A stretch of DNA of 64,000 nucleotides from Streptomyces sp. NBC_01241 (lineage in GTDB: Bacteria; Actinomycetota; Actinomycetes; Streptomycetales; Streptomycetaceae), in contig NZ_CP108494.1 in assembly GCF_041435435.1 (NCBI RefSeq), positions 4,870,501 through 4,934,500 on the forward strand. Reading direction: 5' to 3'. Every line of letters begins with the position of its first letter. Position 1 is the first letter of the stretch. This document shows, piece by piece, positions 34,422-43,306 of this stretch. Below the pieces are notes generated by a model. That model was not told where the DNA came from. It was given only the letters and a program-made list of their open reading frames with translations, and ran no database searches. Both the position numbers and the translations under genes were made by a program.

Positions 34422-34919
34422 GTGCAGCAAGGTTCGGAGAACACTTCCCGTCGCGGCCGTCGCTCCTCCACCATGGGCGGCATGCCGCTGAATGACATGC
34501 CCTGGTGGCGCTGGCGCAGCAACGTGCGCTCGGCGCTGCACATGCTCTCCGACCCCGTCTTCCATCACGAGTGCTGGCTGGCCGGCCGGGAAGGGTACGG
34601 CGACGTCACCGACGCCGTGTACCGCCTGGTCGAGGACACCTGGCTGGACAACTGGTCCGCCGAGAAGTACATCGGGACGATCTTCCGCGACGCCAACGAG
34701 TCCGCCCTCGTCGACGTCGCCGTGCTCCGGGTGCTGCGCATCATGCACCAGGTCGGCGCGGACGCCCCCGTCTCGGCGTATCTGGAGCACCATGGCTGGC
34801 CGGAGGCCGTACGGGCCGCCCGTGAGGCCCATGTGCTGCTCGCCACCAACGACGGCGAGGACCCGGACACCCCGCCGCGCTCCCTGGACGTGCTCCGCAT
34901 CCTGACCAGGTCGGCCTGA
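34422..34919 (+). CDS. SCO4402-family protein
   Basis: The 165-residue protein (MPWWRWRSNVRSALHMLSDPVFHHECWLAGREG, DVTDAVYRLVEDTWLDNWSAEKYI in pieces) matches my memory of the SCO4402 family, a conserved streptomycete protein encoded just before purU. GTG 34422 starts the longest frame; an ATG at 34473 is possible. The sequence is helical, Trp-rich, without membrane segments. No function is known. Confidence 0.75.
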   Translation: MQQGSENTSRRGRRSSTMGGMPLNDMPWWRWRSNVRSALHMLSDPVFHHECWLAGREGYGDVTDAVYRLVEDTWLDNWSAEKYIGTIFRDANESALVDVAVLRVLRIMHQVGADAPVSAYLEHHGWPEAVRAAREAHVLLATNDGEDPDTPPRSLDVLRILTRSA

Positions 34920-34947
34920 TACCGGCCCGATATGGCACGCTACGGGG

Positions 34948-35826
34948 ATGATCGCGCCGCAGCCTGCTGAAACCGCACCGGAGCAGTACGTCCTCACTCT
35001 CTCCTGCCCGGACAAACAGGGGATCGTGCACGCCGTGTCGAGCTATCTCTTCATGACCGGCTGCAACATCGAGGACAGTCAGCAGTTCGGCGACCACGAC
35101 ACGGGTCTGTTCTTCATGCGGGTCCATTTCTCGGCGGACAGCCCGGTGACGGTGGAGAAGCTGCGGGCCAGCTTCGCCGCGGTCGGCGACTCCTTCCGGA
35201 TGGACTGGCAGATCCACCGTTCCTCGGAGCGGATGCGGGTCGTGCTGATGGTCAGCAAGTTCGGCCACTGCCTCAACGACCTGCTGTTCCGTTCGCGGAT
35301 CGGGGCGCTGCCGATCGAGATCGCCGCCGTCGTCTCCAACCACACGGACTTCGCCGAGCTCGTCGCCTCCTACGACGTCCCCTTCCGGCATATCCCGGTG
35401 ACCAGGGAGACCAAGGCCGCCGCGGAGGCGGAGCTGCTGGAGCTGGTCCGCGAGGAGAACGTCGAGCTGGTCGTCCTCGCCCGCTACATGCAGGTCCTCT
35501 CCGACGATCTGTGCAAGCAGCTGAGCGGCCGGATCATCAACATCCACCACTCCTTCCTGCCGAGCTTCAAGGGCGCGAAGCCGTACCACCAGGCGCACGC
35601 CCGCGGAGTGAAGCTGATCGGTGCGACGGCGCACTATGTGACGGCCGACCTCGACGAGGGACCGATCATCGAGCAGGAGGTCGAGCGGGTGGGCCACGGC
35701 GTCACCCCGGACCAGCTGGTCGCCATCGGCCGCGACGTGGAGTGCCAGGCACTGGCGCGCGCGGTGAAGTGGCACGCGGAACGCCGCATTCTGCTCAACG
35801 GCCGCCGTACGGTGATCTTCGCGTAG
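34948..35826 (+). CDS. purU: Formyltetrahydrofolate deformylase
   Basis: The 292-residue protein has an N-terminal ACT domain (YVLTLSCPDKQGIVHAVSSYL) and a formyltransferase-like catalytic domain with NIHHSFLPSFKGAKPYHQA and GATAHYVTADLDEGPII; His and Asp of these blocks form the catalytic set. It hydrolyses 10-formyl-THF to THF and formate and balances the one-carbon pool. The ACT domain is the site of Met/Gly control in E. coli PurU. ATG 34948 follows the SCO4402-type gene by 28 bases. Confidence 0.93.
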   Translation: MIAPQPAETAPEQYVLTLSCPDKQGIVHAVSSYLFMTGCNIEDSQQFGDHDTGLFFMRVHFSADSPVTVEKLRASFAAVGDSFRMDWQIHRSSERMRVVLMVSKFGHCLNDLLFRSRIGALPIEIAAVVSNHTDFAELVASYDVPFRHIPVTRETKAAAEAELLELVREENVELVVLARYMQVLSDDLCKQLSGRIINIHHSFLPSFKGAKPYHQAHARGVKLIGATAHYVTADLDEGPIIEQEVERVGHGVTPDQLVAIGRDVECQALARAVKWHAERRILLNGRRTVIFA

Positions 35827-35885
35827 CGCGGTTGCGGGGCCGGGCCGGCCGGGAGCGGCACCGGGGAAGCCGGATGGCAGAGCTC

Positions 35886-37295
35886 CTACAGCCTGCTCAG
35901 GGACGCCGCCGCGAACAGTACGTCGCGGATCGCCTCGCGGTCGCCCTCCTGACCGGCCGCAGCCTCCACCGGAGGCACATGTCCGGCCACCAGTTGGCAG
36001 AACTCGACGCCGTCCAGCGCGATCTGCGCCACCGCGTGGGCGGCCGAGCCGACCGCGGCGGGGGAGTCCAGCGGGATGTACCAGTCGCCGCCGCCCGTGC
36101 CCTCGATCTCCAGATGCAGCGAACGGCCCGGTGAACCCGCCGTCACCAGATGGCGGGCCGGGCCGGACAGCCCCGACCTGCGGCGATCGGCGAGGGCGGC
36201 CGGGACGAGCCGGGCCGCCAGGTCGACCATCCGGTGGAGATGGGCGGCGGACGGCGTCTCGTACGGATAGTCCACCGCATGTGCGATGTCACCGCCGTGC
36301 ACCCAGCATTCGAAGGCCCGGTCCAGCAGCGCGTCGTGCATCGGAAGGGCGAAGTCGCCGTACGAGACGGAAAGTTCGGCGACGCCGCGGCCGGCGAAGG
36401 ACACCGTACGGATGAGGGTGTGGCTCTGCCCGCGCCACGGTTCGTGGATCGCGCGGGTGGGCGGCCGGCGGGCCGCGGACCAGTACTTCTCGGTGCGTGC
36501 GGCGGGCGGGAGCGGCCAGTCGTCGCCCCGGCCCGTGGTGCCGTCGCCGAGCGGTACGTCGAGGCCGAGGGCGGCGGCGACCAGCCCGTCGACGGTCATG
36601 AGATGACCGATGACACCCGCGACCGTCGTCTTGCGGCTGACTTCCCTCTCGCCGTCGAACCATCTCAGCCGCAACGGGGCGTGCCACTCCGAGCCGCCTA
36701 TGTCACGCAGCAGCGCGTCGAGCCGCGCGGTCTCCGCCTCGTACGGAGCGGCCCAGTCCGGTACCGGGATCCTGGCCGGACGGCGGCTCAGACAGGTGTC
36801 GATGACCCGGGAACGCAGCGTCGGATCGAGGTCCAGACTGCGGTCGGTCTGGAGCAGTCCGACCGCGTCGCGCAGCCGGAGGGCCTCGTCGGCACAGGCG
36901 GCGCACTCGGTCAGATGCGCCTCGACGGCCTCGGTCTCCTCCGCCGAGCAGGCGGCCAGCGCCCAGGCGCCGAGGAGGGCCTTGAGGACACGGTGGGGGA
37001 GCACCAGGGCCGGGGCGGCGGGCGGGTCCGAGGGGGCGGGTGAGCCCGGTGGGTCCGGTGGTGCCACGACAGATTCCGGTTCCGGTGTCGTCGGCCGCGG
37101 GGTCGGCCGCGAGGACTGGGGTTGAGGCTCGGTCGGGGGAACGGACGGCGGCAGGGGTACGGTGCCGAGGTCGAAGTCGTCCGCGGCGGCCCGCGGTCCC
37201 GGTATGCGCCGTGCGCCCCGCACCTCGTCGCCGCGTCCGCCGTCCTCGGGGCGGGCGCTTTCGCGTCCGTTCGCGTCGTCGTCGTCACTGCTCAC
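35886..37295 (-). CDS. Zinc-finger anti-sigma domain fused to MDMPI-like domain
   Basis: The 469-residue protein has an acidic, Pro-rich N-terminus (1-95), a zf-HC2 anti-sigma segment (HLTECAACADEALRLRDAV, with the H-x3-C-x2-C zinc set, about 126-133), and a C-terminal maleylpyruvate isomerase/DinB-like domain (TTVAGVIGHLMTVDGLVAAAL; DRAFECWVHGGDIAHAV). GTG 37295 overlaps the stop of the sigma factor gene by 4 bases, so it is almost surely the anti-sigma factor for it. The mycothiol-type domain could provide thiol sensing; that is inference. Confidence 0.8.
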   Translation of the reverse strand: MSSDDDDANGRESARPEDGGRGDEVRGARRIPGPRAAADDFDLGTVPLPPSVPPTEPQPQSSRPTPRPTTPEPESVVAPPDPPGSPAPSDPPAAPALVLPHRVLKALLGAWALAACSAEETEAVEAHLTECAACADEALRLRDAVGLLQTDRSLDLDPTLRSRVIDTCLSRRPARIPVPDWAAPYEAETARLDALLRDIGGSEWHAPLRLRWFDGEREVSRKTTVAGVIGHLMTVDGLVAAALGLDVPLGDGTTGRGDDWPLPPAARTEKYWSAARRPPTRAIHEPWRGQSHTLIRTVSFAGRGVAELSVSYGDFALPMHDALLDRAFECWVHGGDIAHAVDYPYETPSAAHLHRMVDLAARLVPAALADRRRSGLSGPARHLVTAGSPGRSLHLEIEGTGGGDWYIPLDSPAAVGSAAHAVAQIALDGVEFCQLVAGHVPPVEAAAGQEGDREAIRDVLFAAASLSRL

Positions 37296-37903
37296 AGCGA
37301 CCGTCCGTATCCGGGTGGCGAGAACCCCTCCAGCGGGCGGGTGTGCGCGGTGGAGAGCAGCTGGAGCCCGAGCCGCAGCCGGCGGCGGGCCTCGTCCTCG
37401 GTGACCCCGAGGTCGGTCGCGGTCTGCCGGTAGTCCCGGCGCTGGACGTACGCGAGCTCCAGCGCGGCCCGCAGCGGGGCGGGCATGGACTCGACGATGT
37501 AGTCGGCGCGGGCGGCGGCGGTGGCCCGGCGCACCCGGTCCTCCAGACCGGCGGGGGAGGCGGCCCCGGAACGCTCACCCGTACCGGCCGTACCGGCCGT
37601 ACCGGCCGGGAGGCTGTCCGCCTCCTCGCGCAGCCGACGCACGGACTGGCGGTGCGTGAGCCGGGCCACCCAGGATCGCATCGAGCCCTGCTTCGGGTCG
37701 TACGCGTCGGGGTTCTCCCACACGTAACCGAAGACCTCGCGGGTCACCAGGTCGGCGGCGGTCTCGTCGTCGAGCATCCGGTGGGCCTGGCTGTGCACGA
37801 GCGCGGCGAACCGGTCGTAGAGCTCGCCGAGCGCGGCCGCCTCACCGCGTGCCAGCCGCTGCTGCATCTTGCGGTCCCAGCGGGGTGGTGCGTTTCTCGC
37901 CAT
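37292..37903 (-). CDS. ECF-type RNA polymerase sigma factor
   Basis: The 203-residue protein has sigma region 2 (LYDRFAALVHSQAHRMLDDETAADLVTREVF in pieces, and YVWENPDAYDPKQGSMRSWVARLTHRQSVRRL) and region 4 (MPAPLRAALELAYVQRRDYRQTATDLGVTEDEARRRLRLGL in pieces). ATG 37903 is chosen because region 2 starts soon after and GGGGG lies upstream. A TAGTGTGCC-like start-proximal repeat (GTAGTAG, GTA) at 37580-37605 encodes a Gly-Thr-Ala repeat in the linker. It is followed by its probable anti-sigma factor. Confidence 0.82.
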   Translation of the reverse strand: MARNAPPRWDRKMQQRLARGEAAALGELYDRFAALVHSQAHRMLDDETAADLVTREVFGYVWENPDAYDPKQGSMRSWVARLTHRQSVRRLREEADSLPAGTAGTAGTGERSGAASPAGLEDRVRRATAAARADYIVESMPAPLRAALELAYVQRRDYRQTATDLGVTEDEARRRLRLGLQLLSTAHTRPLEGFSPPGYGRSL

Positions 37904-38181
37904 GCGACCCCCAGCCCTGTTCCCCTCGTCACATCGAATGTAGTCGGCGGCACCGGCCATGCACGTCCCTTTACGGCAAGTACATCCCTGAAGAGGCCGG
38001 AGATGATAGGGAATGCGCCCTCCACGGATGACGGGATCGGACCCGAATCGATCATTTCGGTCCGAACCCGGCCGCGTCTGTCGAGCGGTGCGGTGTTTCA
38101 TGGCTCTGCGGCGTGGGCAGCCGCGAGGAGGAACGGAAACTTCCGGATCGTCGGAATCCCCGGAACGAGAGGCCCAGTCGC

Positions 38182-38556
38182 GTGACACTGAAAGTGGCCG
38201 AGACCGTGCAGGACGACTGGACGGTGCTGCGCATATGCGGCGAACTGGATCTGGTGTCGTCGCCCGTCGTGCGCCAGTCCGTCCATGAGGCGGTCGCCAC
38301 CGGCCGCCACGACGTGGTGCTCGACCTCTCCGAGGTTCTGTTCTGCGATTCCAGCGGTGTCGGCGTGCTGATCGCGTCCCGCCGTCTGATGCGCTCCTGC
38401 GGGGGCCGGCTGCGGCTGATCCTCCCGGCCCGCGGCGCGGAAGAGGGCTCCCACGTCAACCGGGTGCTCGCCGCCCTCGGCGTGCGCCGGCTCTTCGACG
38501 TCTACCCCGACCGGTACGCGGCCGTCGACGACGAGGCCGAACCGCTCTCGGCGTGA
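38182..38556 (+). CDS. STAS-domain anti-sigma factor antagonist
   Basis: The 124-residue STAS protein has the phosphorylation loop VLFCDSSGVGVLIASRR; the second Ser is the normal kinase target. GTG 38182 (GAGAGG 9 bases upstream) starts at the first strand (LKVAETVQDDWTVLRICGELD). Unphosphorylated antagonists bind serine-kinase anti-sigma factors such as RsbW. An RsbW-like ATPase gene lies in this window at 44832, but pairing is not shown. It is divergent from the ECF sigma gene. Confidence 0.85.
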   Translation: MTLKVAETVQDDWTVLRICGELDLVSSPVVRQSVHEAVATGRHDVVLDLSEVLFCDSSGVGVLIASRRLMRSCGGRLRLILPARGAEEGSHVNRVLAALGVRRLFDVYPDRYAAVDDEAEPLSA

Positions 38557-38604
38557 GTGCGCGTAAGACCGACCGGCAATTGAGGGGCGGCGTACGCTCC
38601 CCGC

Positions 38605-39126
38605 ATGGACAGCGCAGAGTATGAGCGCAAGGTCGCCTTCCGCTTCGCCGCCTTCGACCAGGACGGCAACGGATACATCGATCGCGCGGATTTCAGTGCC
38701 GCCGCGGCCCGTCTGCTCGCCGAATTCGGTACGACGGCCCGCTGCGACAAGGGCCAGGCGCTCTACACCGGGGCCGAAGCCCTCTGGCAGGGCATGGCGG
38801 GCATCGCGGACGTCGACGGGGACCAGCGCGTCACCCGTGAGGAGTTCGTGGGCGGAGCCGTGAAACGGCTGCGCGACAACCCCGAGCGCTTCGCGGAGAT
38901 CGCCCGCCCGTTCCTGCGCGCCGCGCTCGCCGTGGCGGACCGGGACAACGAGGGCGCGGCCTCCGTACCCGCCGTGGAACGGGCGCTCCGGGTGCTGGGC
39001 GCCACCCCGCAGACGGCGGCGTTCGCGGCGCGGAGCCTGGACGCGGACCACGAGGGCAAGGTCGCCGAGGACGCGGCGGTGGCGGCGTTCGCCGACTACT
39101 TCACGGTGATCGCACCGGACGCGTAG
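38605..39126 (+). CDS. EF-hand calcium-binding protein
   Basis: The 173-residue protein has four EF-hand loops in CalA/calerythrin style: DQDGNGYIDRAD (about 19-30) and DVDGDQRVTREE (about 70-81) look fully competent, while DRDNEGAASVPA (third) and DADHEGKVAEDA (fourth) lack some ligands. Such proteins bind Ca2+ in actinobacteria and may buffer or sense it. No signal peptide. Confidence 0.88.
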   Translation: MDSAEYERKVAFRFAAFDQDGNGYIDRADFSAAAARLLAEFGTTARCDKGQALYTGAEALWQGMAGIADVDGDQRVTREEFVGGAVKRLRDNPERFAEIARPFLRAALAVADRDNEGAASVPAVERALRVLGATPQTAAFAARSLDADHEGKVAEDAAVAAFADYFTVIAPDA

Positions 39127-39216
39127 CCGGGGCCGGGGCAGCCGGAGCAGGGCCGGTCCCGTCCGACGGTCGTCGTGCGGCGGACCGCACCGGCGACCGC
39201 CCCGTCCGGGGGCGTC

Positions 39217-40761
39217 TCAGGAGAACTGTTCGCGCAGCCGGTACTTGAGCACCTTCCGCAGCGCCTCGTTGCGCGGCAGCGCGGCCACCACCTCCAGCTG
39301 TTCCGGCAGCTTGTGCACAGAGAGCCCCTGCGCGCGCAGGTACCCCGTGATGTCCGGCAACGTCAGCGGGGCCGCCCCCGCCGGCTGTTCCACGACCGCG
39401 CAGACGCGTTCGCCGCGCTCCGGGTCCGGGAGCCCGATCACCGCCGCGTCGCCGACGCCCGGGTGCCGGTGCAGCAGGTCCTCTATCTCCTTGGCCGAGA
39501 TGTTCTCGCCCTTGCGGATGATGATGTCCTTCAGCCGGCCGGTGAGCACCAGGTGCCCGCTCGCCTCGACATGGCCGACATCGCCGGTGATCAGGAACCC
39601 GTCCGCGTCGAAGGCCGCCGCCGTCGCCGCCGGGTCCAGATAGCCCGAGCAGACGGCCTCGCCGCGCAGCCGTACCTCGCCGTCGGTGCCGTACGGCAGT
39701 GGTTTGCCGTCCTCGTCGGTGATCCGTATCTCCATGCCCTCGGGCGGCCGGCCCTCCGTCCCGGCCAGGTGCTCCACCGTGTCGTCCGGGGCGCCCATGG
39801 TGATCATGGGGACCTCGGTCATGCCGTAGCCGTGGGTGAGCTGGACGCCCATCTCCCGCACCACCGCGTGGTAGATCTCCGGCGGCTTCGGCGCACCGCC
39901 ACCCGCCAGCAGCCGCAGGGTGGGGATCAGCTTCCGCTCCGGCGCCTTGCGCTGCTCGGTCAGGAACATCGAGTAGAACGCCGTGGACCCGCCCGCGACC
40001 GTCACCCCGTGACGCCGGTAGCCCGCCAGCGCGTCCGGCATCGCGAAGTGCTCGAACAGGACCGCGGGAAACCCGTACAGCAGCAGCATCACCGCGTAGT
40101 CCGGCCCGCCGACATGGGCGAACGGGAACGCCACCGAACCGACGTCGTCGGCCGACAGGTGCAGCGCGTGGGCCAGGCACGAACCACCCGCGATCAGGCT
40201 GCGGTCGGTGTGCAGGACGCCCTTCGGGTCGGAGGTCGTTCCCGAGGTCCAGTAGATCCAGCGCACCGCCGTGCCGTCGGCGGGCGGCGGCGGCAGCACG
40301 GACGGGTCGCCGTCCGGCAGCGACTCGTACGCCTCGAAGACCAGCGGCGGCTGCTCGGCCTCCGCTGCCAGCCGCCGCGCCATCGCCGTGTGGTCGAAGC
40401 CGCGCCAGGTGCCCGGCACGGCGAAGAAGCCGGCCTTCGACTCGCGCAGCGCGAACCCCGCCTCGCGGTCCCGGTAGAACGGGATGACCGGCGACTGCAC
40501 GGCCCCGATCCGGGTCAGTGCGAACGACAGCAGCACGGTCTCGATCCGGGTCGGCAGCTGCCAGGCGACGACGCCGCCGGGGCGCACGCCCATCCCCCAC
40601 AGCCCGGCCGCGACCCGCTCGCCGCGGCTGCGCAGCTCGCCGAAGGTCAGCGTGCGGTCGTCCTGGATCAGGAACGGGCGGTCCGGGGTCAGGGCGGCCC
40701 GGCCTTCGACGAGCTCCCAGAAGGTGCCCGATGCGCTCAGCGCGTGTGCGGTCTCGTTCAC
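39217..40761 (-). CDS. Acyl-CoA synthetase (AMP-forming ligase)
   Basis: The 514-residue protein has the adenylate-forming core: WIYWTSGTTSDPKGVLHT (P-loop), GYGMTEVP (A5), GFLITGDVGHV with the A7 Asp, GRLKDIIIRKGENISAKEIED (A8 hinge). The final A10 region reads LPRNEALRKVLK in place of P-x4-GK, so the catalytic Lys is present but its Gly is replaced by Arg. It activates a carboxylic acid with ATP and CoA. It is divergent from the amidohydrolase/dehydrogenase genes, with a CTGACG repeat on each side of the gap. Confidence 0.87.
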   Translation of the reverse strand: MNETAHALSASGTFWELVEGRAALTPDRPFLIQDDRTLTFGELRSRGERVAAGLWGMGVRPGGVVAWQLPTRIETVLLSFALTRIGAVQSPVIPFYRDREAGFALRESKAGFFAVPGTWRGFDHTAMARRLAAEAEQPPLVFEAYESLPDGDPSVLPPPPADGTAVRWIYWTSGTTSDPKGVLHTDRSLIAGGSCLAHALHLSADDVGSVAFPFAHVGGPDYAVMLLLYGFPAVLFEHFAMPDALAGYRRHGVTVAGGSTAFYSMFLTEQRKAPERKLIPTLRLLAGGGAPKPPEIYHAVVREMGVQLTHGYGMTEVPMITMGAPDDTVEHLAGTEGRPPEGMEIRITDEDGKPLPYGTDGEVRLRGEAVCSGYLDPAATAAAFDADGFLITGDVGHVEASGHLVLTGRLKDIIIRKGENISAKEIEDLLHRHPGVGDAAVIGLPDPERGERVCAVVEQPAGAAPLTLPDITGYLRAQGLSVHKLPEQLEVVAALPRNEALRKVLKYRLREQFS

Positions 40762-40775
40762 GGCAAACCCCTCAC

Positions 40776-40794
40776 AGCTGACGGGTAGTCAGAT
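40776..40794. promoter_or_regulatory. CTGACG-type inverted repeat, site 1
   Basis: CTGAC (40778-40782), five bases, GTCAG (40788-40792): a perfect inverted repeat that sits 16 bases upstream of the ligase start codon (40761), in promoter or leader position. The same motif recurs at 40866 and 46384. Confidence 0.65.
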
Positions 40795-40863
40795 AGTGCC
40801 GAGAGCGTAGAGCGCTGCGCCTTGTCGGTCCAGGGGTGCGGGGCTAACCTGTGCCGAAACTGA

Positions 40864-40882
40864 ATCTGACGAACCATCAGAT
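40864..40882. promoter_or_regulatory. CTGACG-type inverted repeat, site 2
   Basis: ATCTGA (40864-40869) and TCAGAT (40877-40882) form an inverted repeat with CTGACG-aac-cATCAG in its core, 28 bases before the amidohydrolase start at 40911. Same layout as sites 1 and 3. Confidence 0.65.
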
Positions 40883-40910
40883 ACGTTCAGTGTGCGCCGA
40901 AGGGGACACC

Positions 40911-42110
40911 ATGACGTCAGCGGAACTGCCTCGGATCGTCAGCGTCGACGACCATGTGATCGAGCCGCCGCACCTCTTCTCGACCTGGCTGCCCGCCAAG
41001 TACCGCGAGCGCGGCCCGCAGCCGCTCACCGCGGGCATCGGGGAGCTGGCGTACACGGGGGGCAAGTACGTCATCACGATGGACCCGGACGGGCCGCCCA
41101 CCGACTGGTGGATCTACGAGGACCTGAAATTCCCGTACAAGCGGAACATCGCCGCCGTCGGCTTCGACCGCGACGACATGACGCTGGAGGGGATCACCCG
41201 GGCCGAGATGCGGCCCGGCTGCTGGGACCCGGCCGAGCGGCTCAAGGACATGGACCTCAACCACGTCGAGGCGAGCCTCTGCTTTCCCACTTTCCCGCGC
41301 TTCTGCGGCCAGACCTTCGCCGAGGCGCACGACAAAGAAGTCGCGCTCGCCTGCGTCCGCGCCTACAACGACTGGATGGTGGAGGAATGGTGCGGCGACA
41401 GCGGCGGCCGGCTCATTCCGCTCTGCATCATCCCGCTCTGGGACATCGGCCTGGCGGTCGCGGAGATCAAGCGGAACGCGGCGCGCGGCGTGCGGGCGGT
41501 GACCTTCTCCGAGATCCCCACCTACCTCGGGCTGCCGTCCATCCACACCGGCTACTGGGACCCGTTCTTCGCGGTCTGCCAGGAGACCGGCACGGTCGTC
41601 AACATGCACATCGGGTCCAGCTCGCAGATGCCCGCCGCCTCACCGGACGCCCCGCCCGCCGTGCAGGCCAGCCTCTCCTTCAACAACGCCATGGCCTCGA
41701 TGATGGACTTCCTGTTCAGTGGAGTCCTGGTGAAGTTCCCCCGGCTGAAACTCGCCTACAGCGAGGGCCAGATGGGCTGGATCCCGTACGCCCTGGAGCG
41801 TGCCGACGACGTCTGGGAGGAGCACCGGGCCTGGGGCGGGGTGCGCGACCTGATCCCCGAGCCGCCGTCCACGTACTACTACCGGCAGATGTTCTGCTGC
41901 TTCTTCCGCGACAAGCACGGGGTCGCCTCGCTCGACGTCGTCGGCCGGGACAACGCCACCTTCGAGACCGACTACCCGCACGTCGACTCGACCTTCCCGC
42001 ACACCAAGGAGGTCGCCCTCGACCACGTCAAGGGACTGGACGACGAGACCGTCTACAAACTGATGCGCGGAAACGCGATCCGGATGCTCGATCTGGACCT
42101 CGACAAGTAG
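40911..42110 (+). CDS. Amidohydrolase family 2 (decarboxylase-like) protein
   Basis: The 399-residue protein has the amidohydrolase-2 TIM barrel: SVDDHVIEPPHLF near the N-terminus (the usual DxHxHx metal site is here D-D-H-V-I-E), VVNMHIGSS with the middle His, and ETDYPHVDSTFP with the late Asp. These proteins decarboxylate or hydrolyse ring-type acids in catabolic clusters. AAGGGG precedes ATG 40911. Head of a three-gene unit with two acyl-CoA dehydrogenases. Confidence 0.82.
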   Translation: MTSAELPRIVSVDDHVIEPPHLFSTWLPAKYRERGPQPLTAGIGELAYTGGKYVITMDPDGPPTDWWIYEDLKFPYKRNIAAVGFDRDDMTLEGITRAEMRPGCWDPAERLKDMDLNHVEASLCFPTFPRFCGQTFAEAHDKEVALACVRAYNDWMVEEWCGDSGGRLIPLCIIPLWDIGLAVAEIKRNAARGVRAVTFSEIPTYLGLPSIHTGYWDPFFAVCQETGTVVNMHIGSSSQMPAASPDAPPAVQASLSFNNAMASMMDFLFSGVLVKFPRLKLAYSEGQMGWIPYALERADDVWEEHRAWGGVRDLIPEPPSTYYYRQMFCCFFRDKHGVASLDVVGRDNATFETDYPHVDSTFPHTKEVALDHVKGLDDETVYKLMRGNAIRMLDLDLDK

Positions 42111-42144
42111 GCGCGCGGCAGATCTCGGGTACCCGGAGGAAGAA

Positions 42145-43299
42145 GTGGATCTCGCGTACACGGAGGAAGAAGAGGAGTTCCGGGCGCGGCTGCGCGAGTG
42201 GCTGGCCGCCGTGCTCCCCGCACTGCCCGCGAAGCCCGGACCCGACGACTGGCCGGGCCGCCGCGCGTACGACACCGCCTGGCAGCGGATGCTGTACGAC
42301 GCGGGCTACGCGGGCCTGCACTGGCCCGTCGACGCGGGCGGGCGCGGCGCCACTCCGACCCAGCACCTGATCTTCCTGGAGGAGACGGAGAAGGCCGGCG
42401 CCCCGTACGTCGGCGCGAACTTCGTCGGGCTGCTGCACGCCGGGCCGACGATCGCGGCCGAGGGCACCGCCGTGCAGCGGGCCCGCTGGCTGCCGCCGGT
42501 GCTGCGCGGCGACGAGATCTGGTGCCAGGGGTTCAGCGAGCCCGACGCGGGTTCGGACCTCGCCTCGCTGCGGACCCGGGCGGTGCGCGACGGCGACGAC
42601 TACGTGGTGAGCGGGCAGAAGATCTGGACCTCGCACGCGGAGGTCGCCGACTGGTGCGAACTGCTGGTGCGCACGGACCCGGCGGCGCCCAAGCACCGTG
42701 GGATCAGCTGGCTCGCGATGAGGATGGACGTTCCCGGTGTCACCGTCCGCCCGCTGCGCACCCTCGCCGGGTCCACCGAGTTCGCCGAGATGTTCCTCGA
42801 CGAGGTGCGGATACCGGTCACGCACCGCGTCGGCGCGGAGAACGACGGCTGGCGGGTCACCATGGTCACCCTCTCCTTCGAGCGCGGTACGGCCTTCGTC
42901 GGCGAGGTCGTCGCCTGCCGCCGCACCCTGGCCGCCCTGGCCGCCGAGGCACGGGCGAACGGCCGCTGGGACGACCCGGTCCTGCGCCGCCGGCTGGGCG
43001 GGCTGAACGCCGAATTCCGGGCACTGTGGCGGCTCACCCAGTGGAACGTCAGCGAGGCGCAGCGCAGTGGGGGAGTGCCGGGGACGGGCGGCTCGGTGTT
43101 CAAGCTGCGCTACTCGCAGGCCCGCCAGGAGCTGTACGAGGCGGCCGCCGAGGTGCTCGGCGCGGACGGCGCCGATCTGGACCGGGAATGGGTCCTGGAC
43201 CGGCTCTCCTCGCTCTCGTACACCATTGCCGCGGGCACCTCGCAGATCCAGCGGAACATCGTGGCCGAGCGGATCCTCGGCCTGCCGAAGGGGCGGTGA
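42145..43299 (+). CDS. Acyl-CoA dehydrogenase, first partner
   Basis: The 384-residue protein starts at GTG 42145 (GGAGG upstream). QGFSEPDAGSDLASLRTRA is the FAD/substrate loop and YTIAAGTSQIQRNIVAERILGLP the C-terminal FAD/dimer segment. It is followed 7 bases later by a shorter, divergent acyl-CoA dehydrogenase. Such pairs form alpha2beta2 enzymes for bulky CoA esters (steroid FadE26-FadE27 and ChsE types), where this subunit carries most of the FAD contacts. Confidence 0.88.
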   Translation: MDLAYTEEEEEFRARLREWLAAVLPALPAKPGPDDWPGRRAYDTAWQRMLYDAGYAGLHWPVDAGGRGATPTQHLIFLEETEKAGAPYVGANFVGLLHAGPTIAAEGTAVQRARWLPPVLRGDEIWCQGFSEPDAGSDLASLRTRAVRDGDDYVVSGQKIWTSHAEVADWCELLVRTDPAAPKHRGISWLAMRMDVPGVTVRPLRTLAGSTEFAEMFLDEVRIPVTHRVGAENDGWRVTMVTLSFERGTAFVGEVVACRRTLAALAAEARANGRWDDPVLRRRLGGLNAEFRALWRLTQWNVSEAQRSGGVPGTGGSVFKLRYSQARQELYEAAAEVLGADGADLDREWVLDRLSSLSYTIAAGTSQIQRNIVAERILGLPKGR

Positions 43300-43306
43300 G
43301 CGGACG

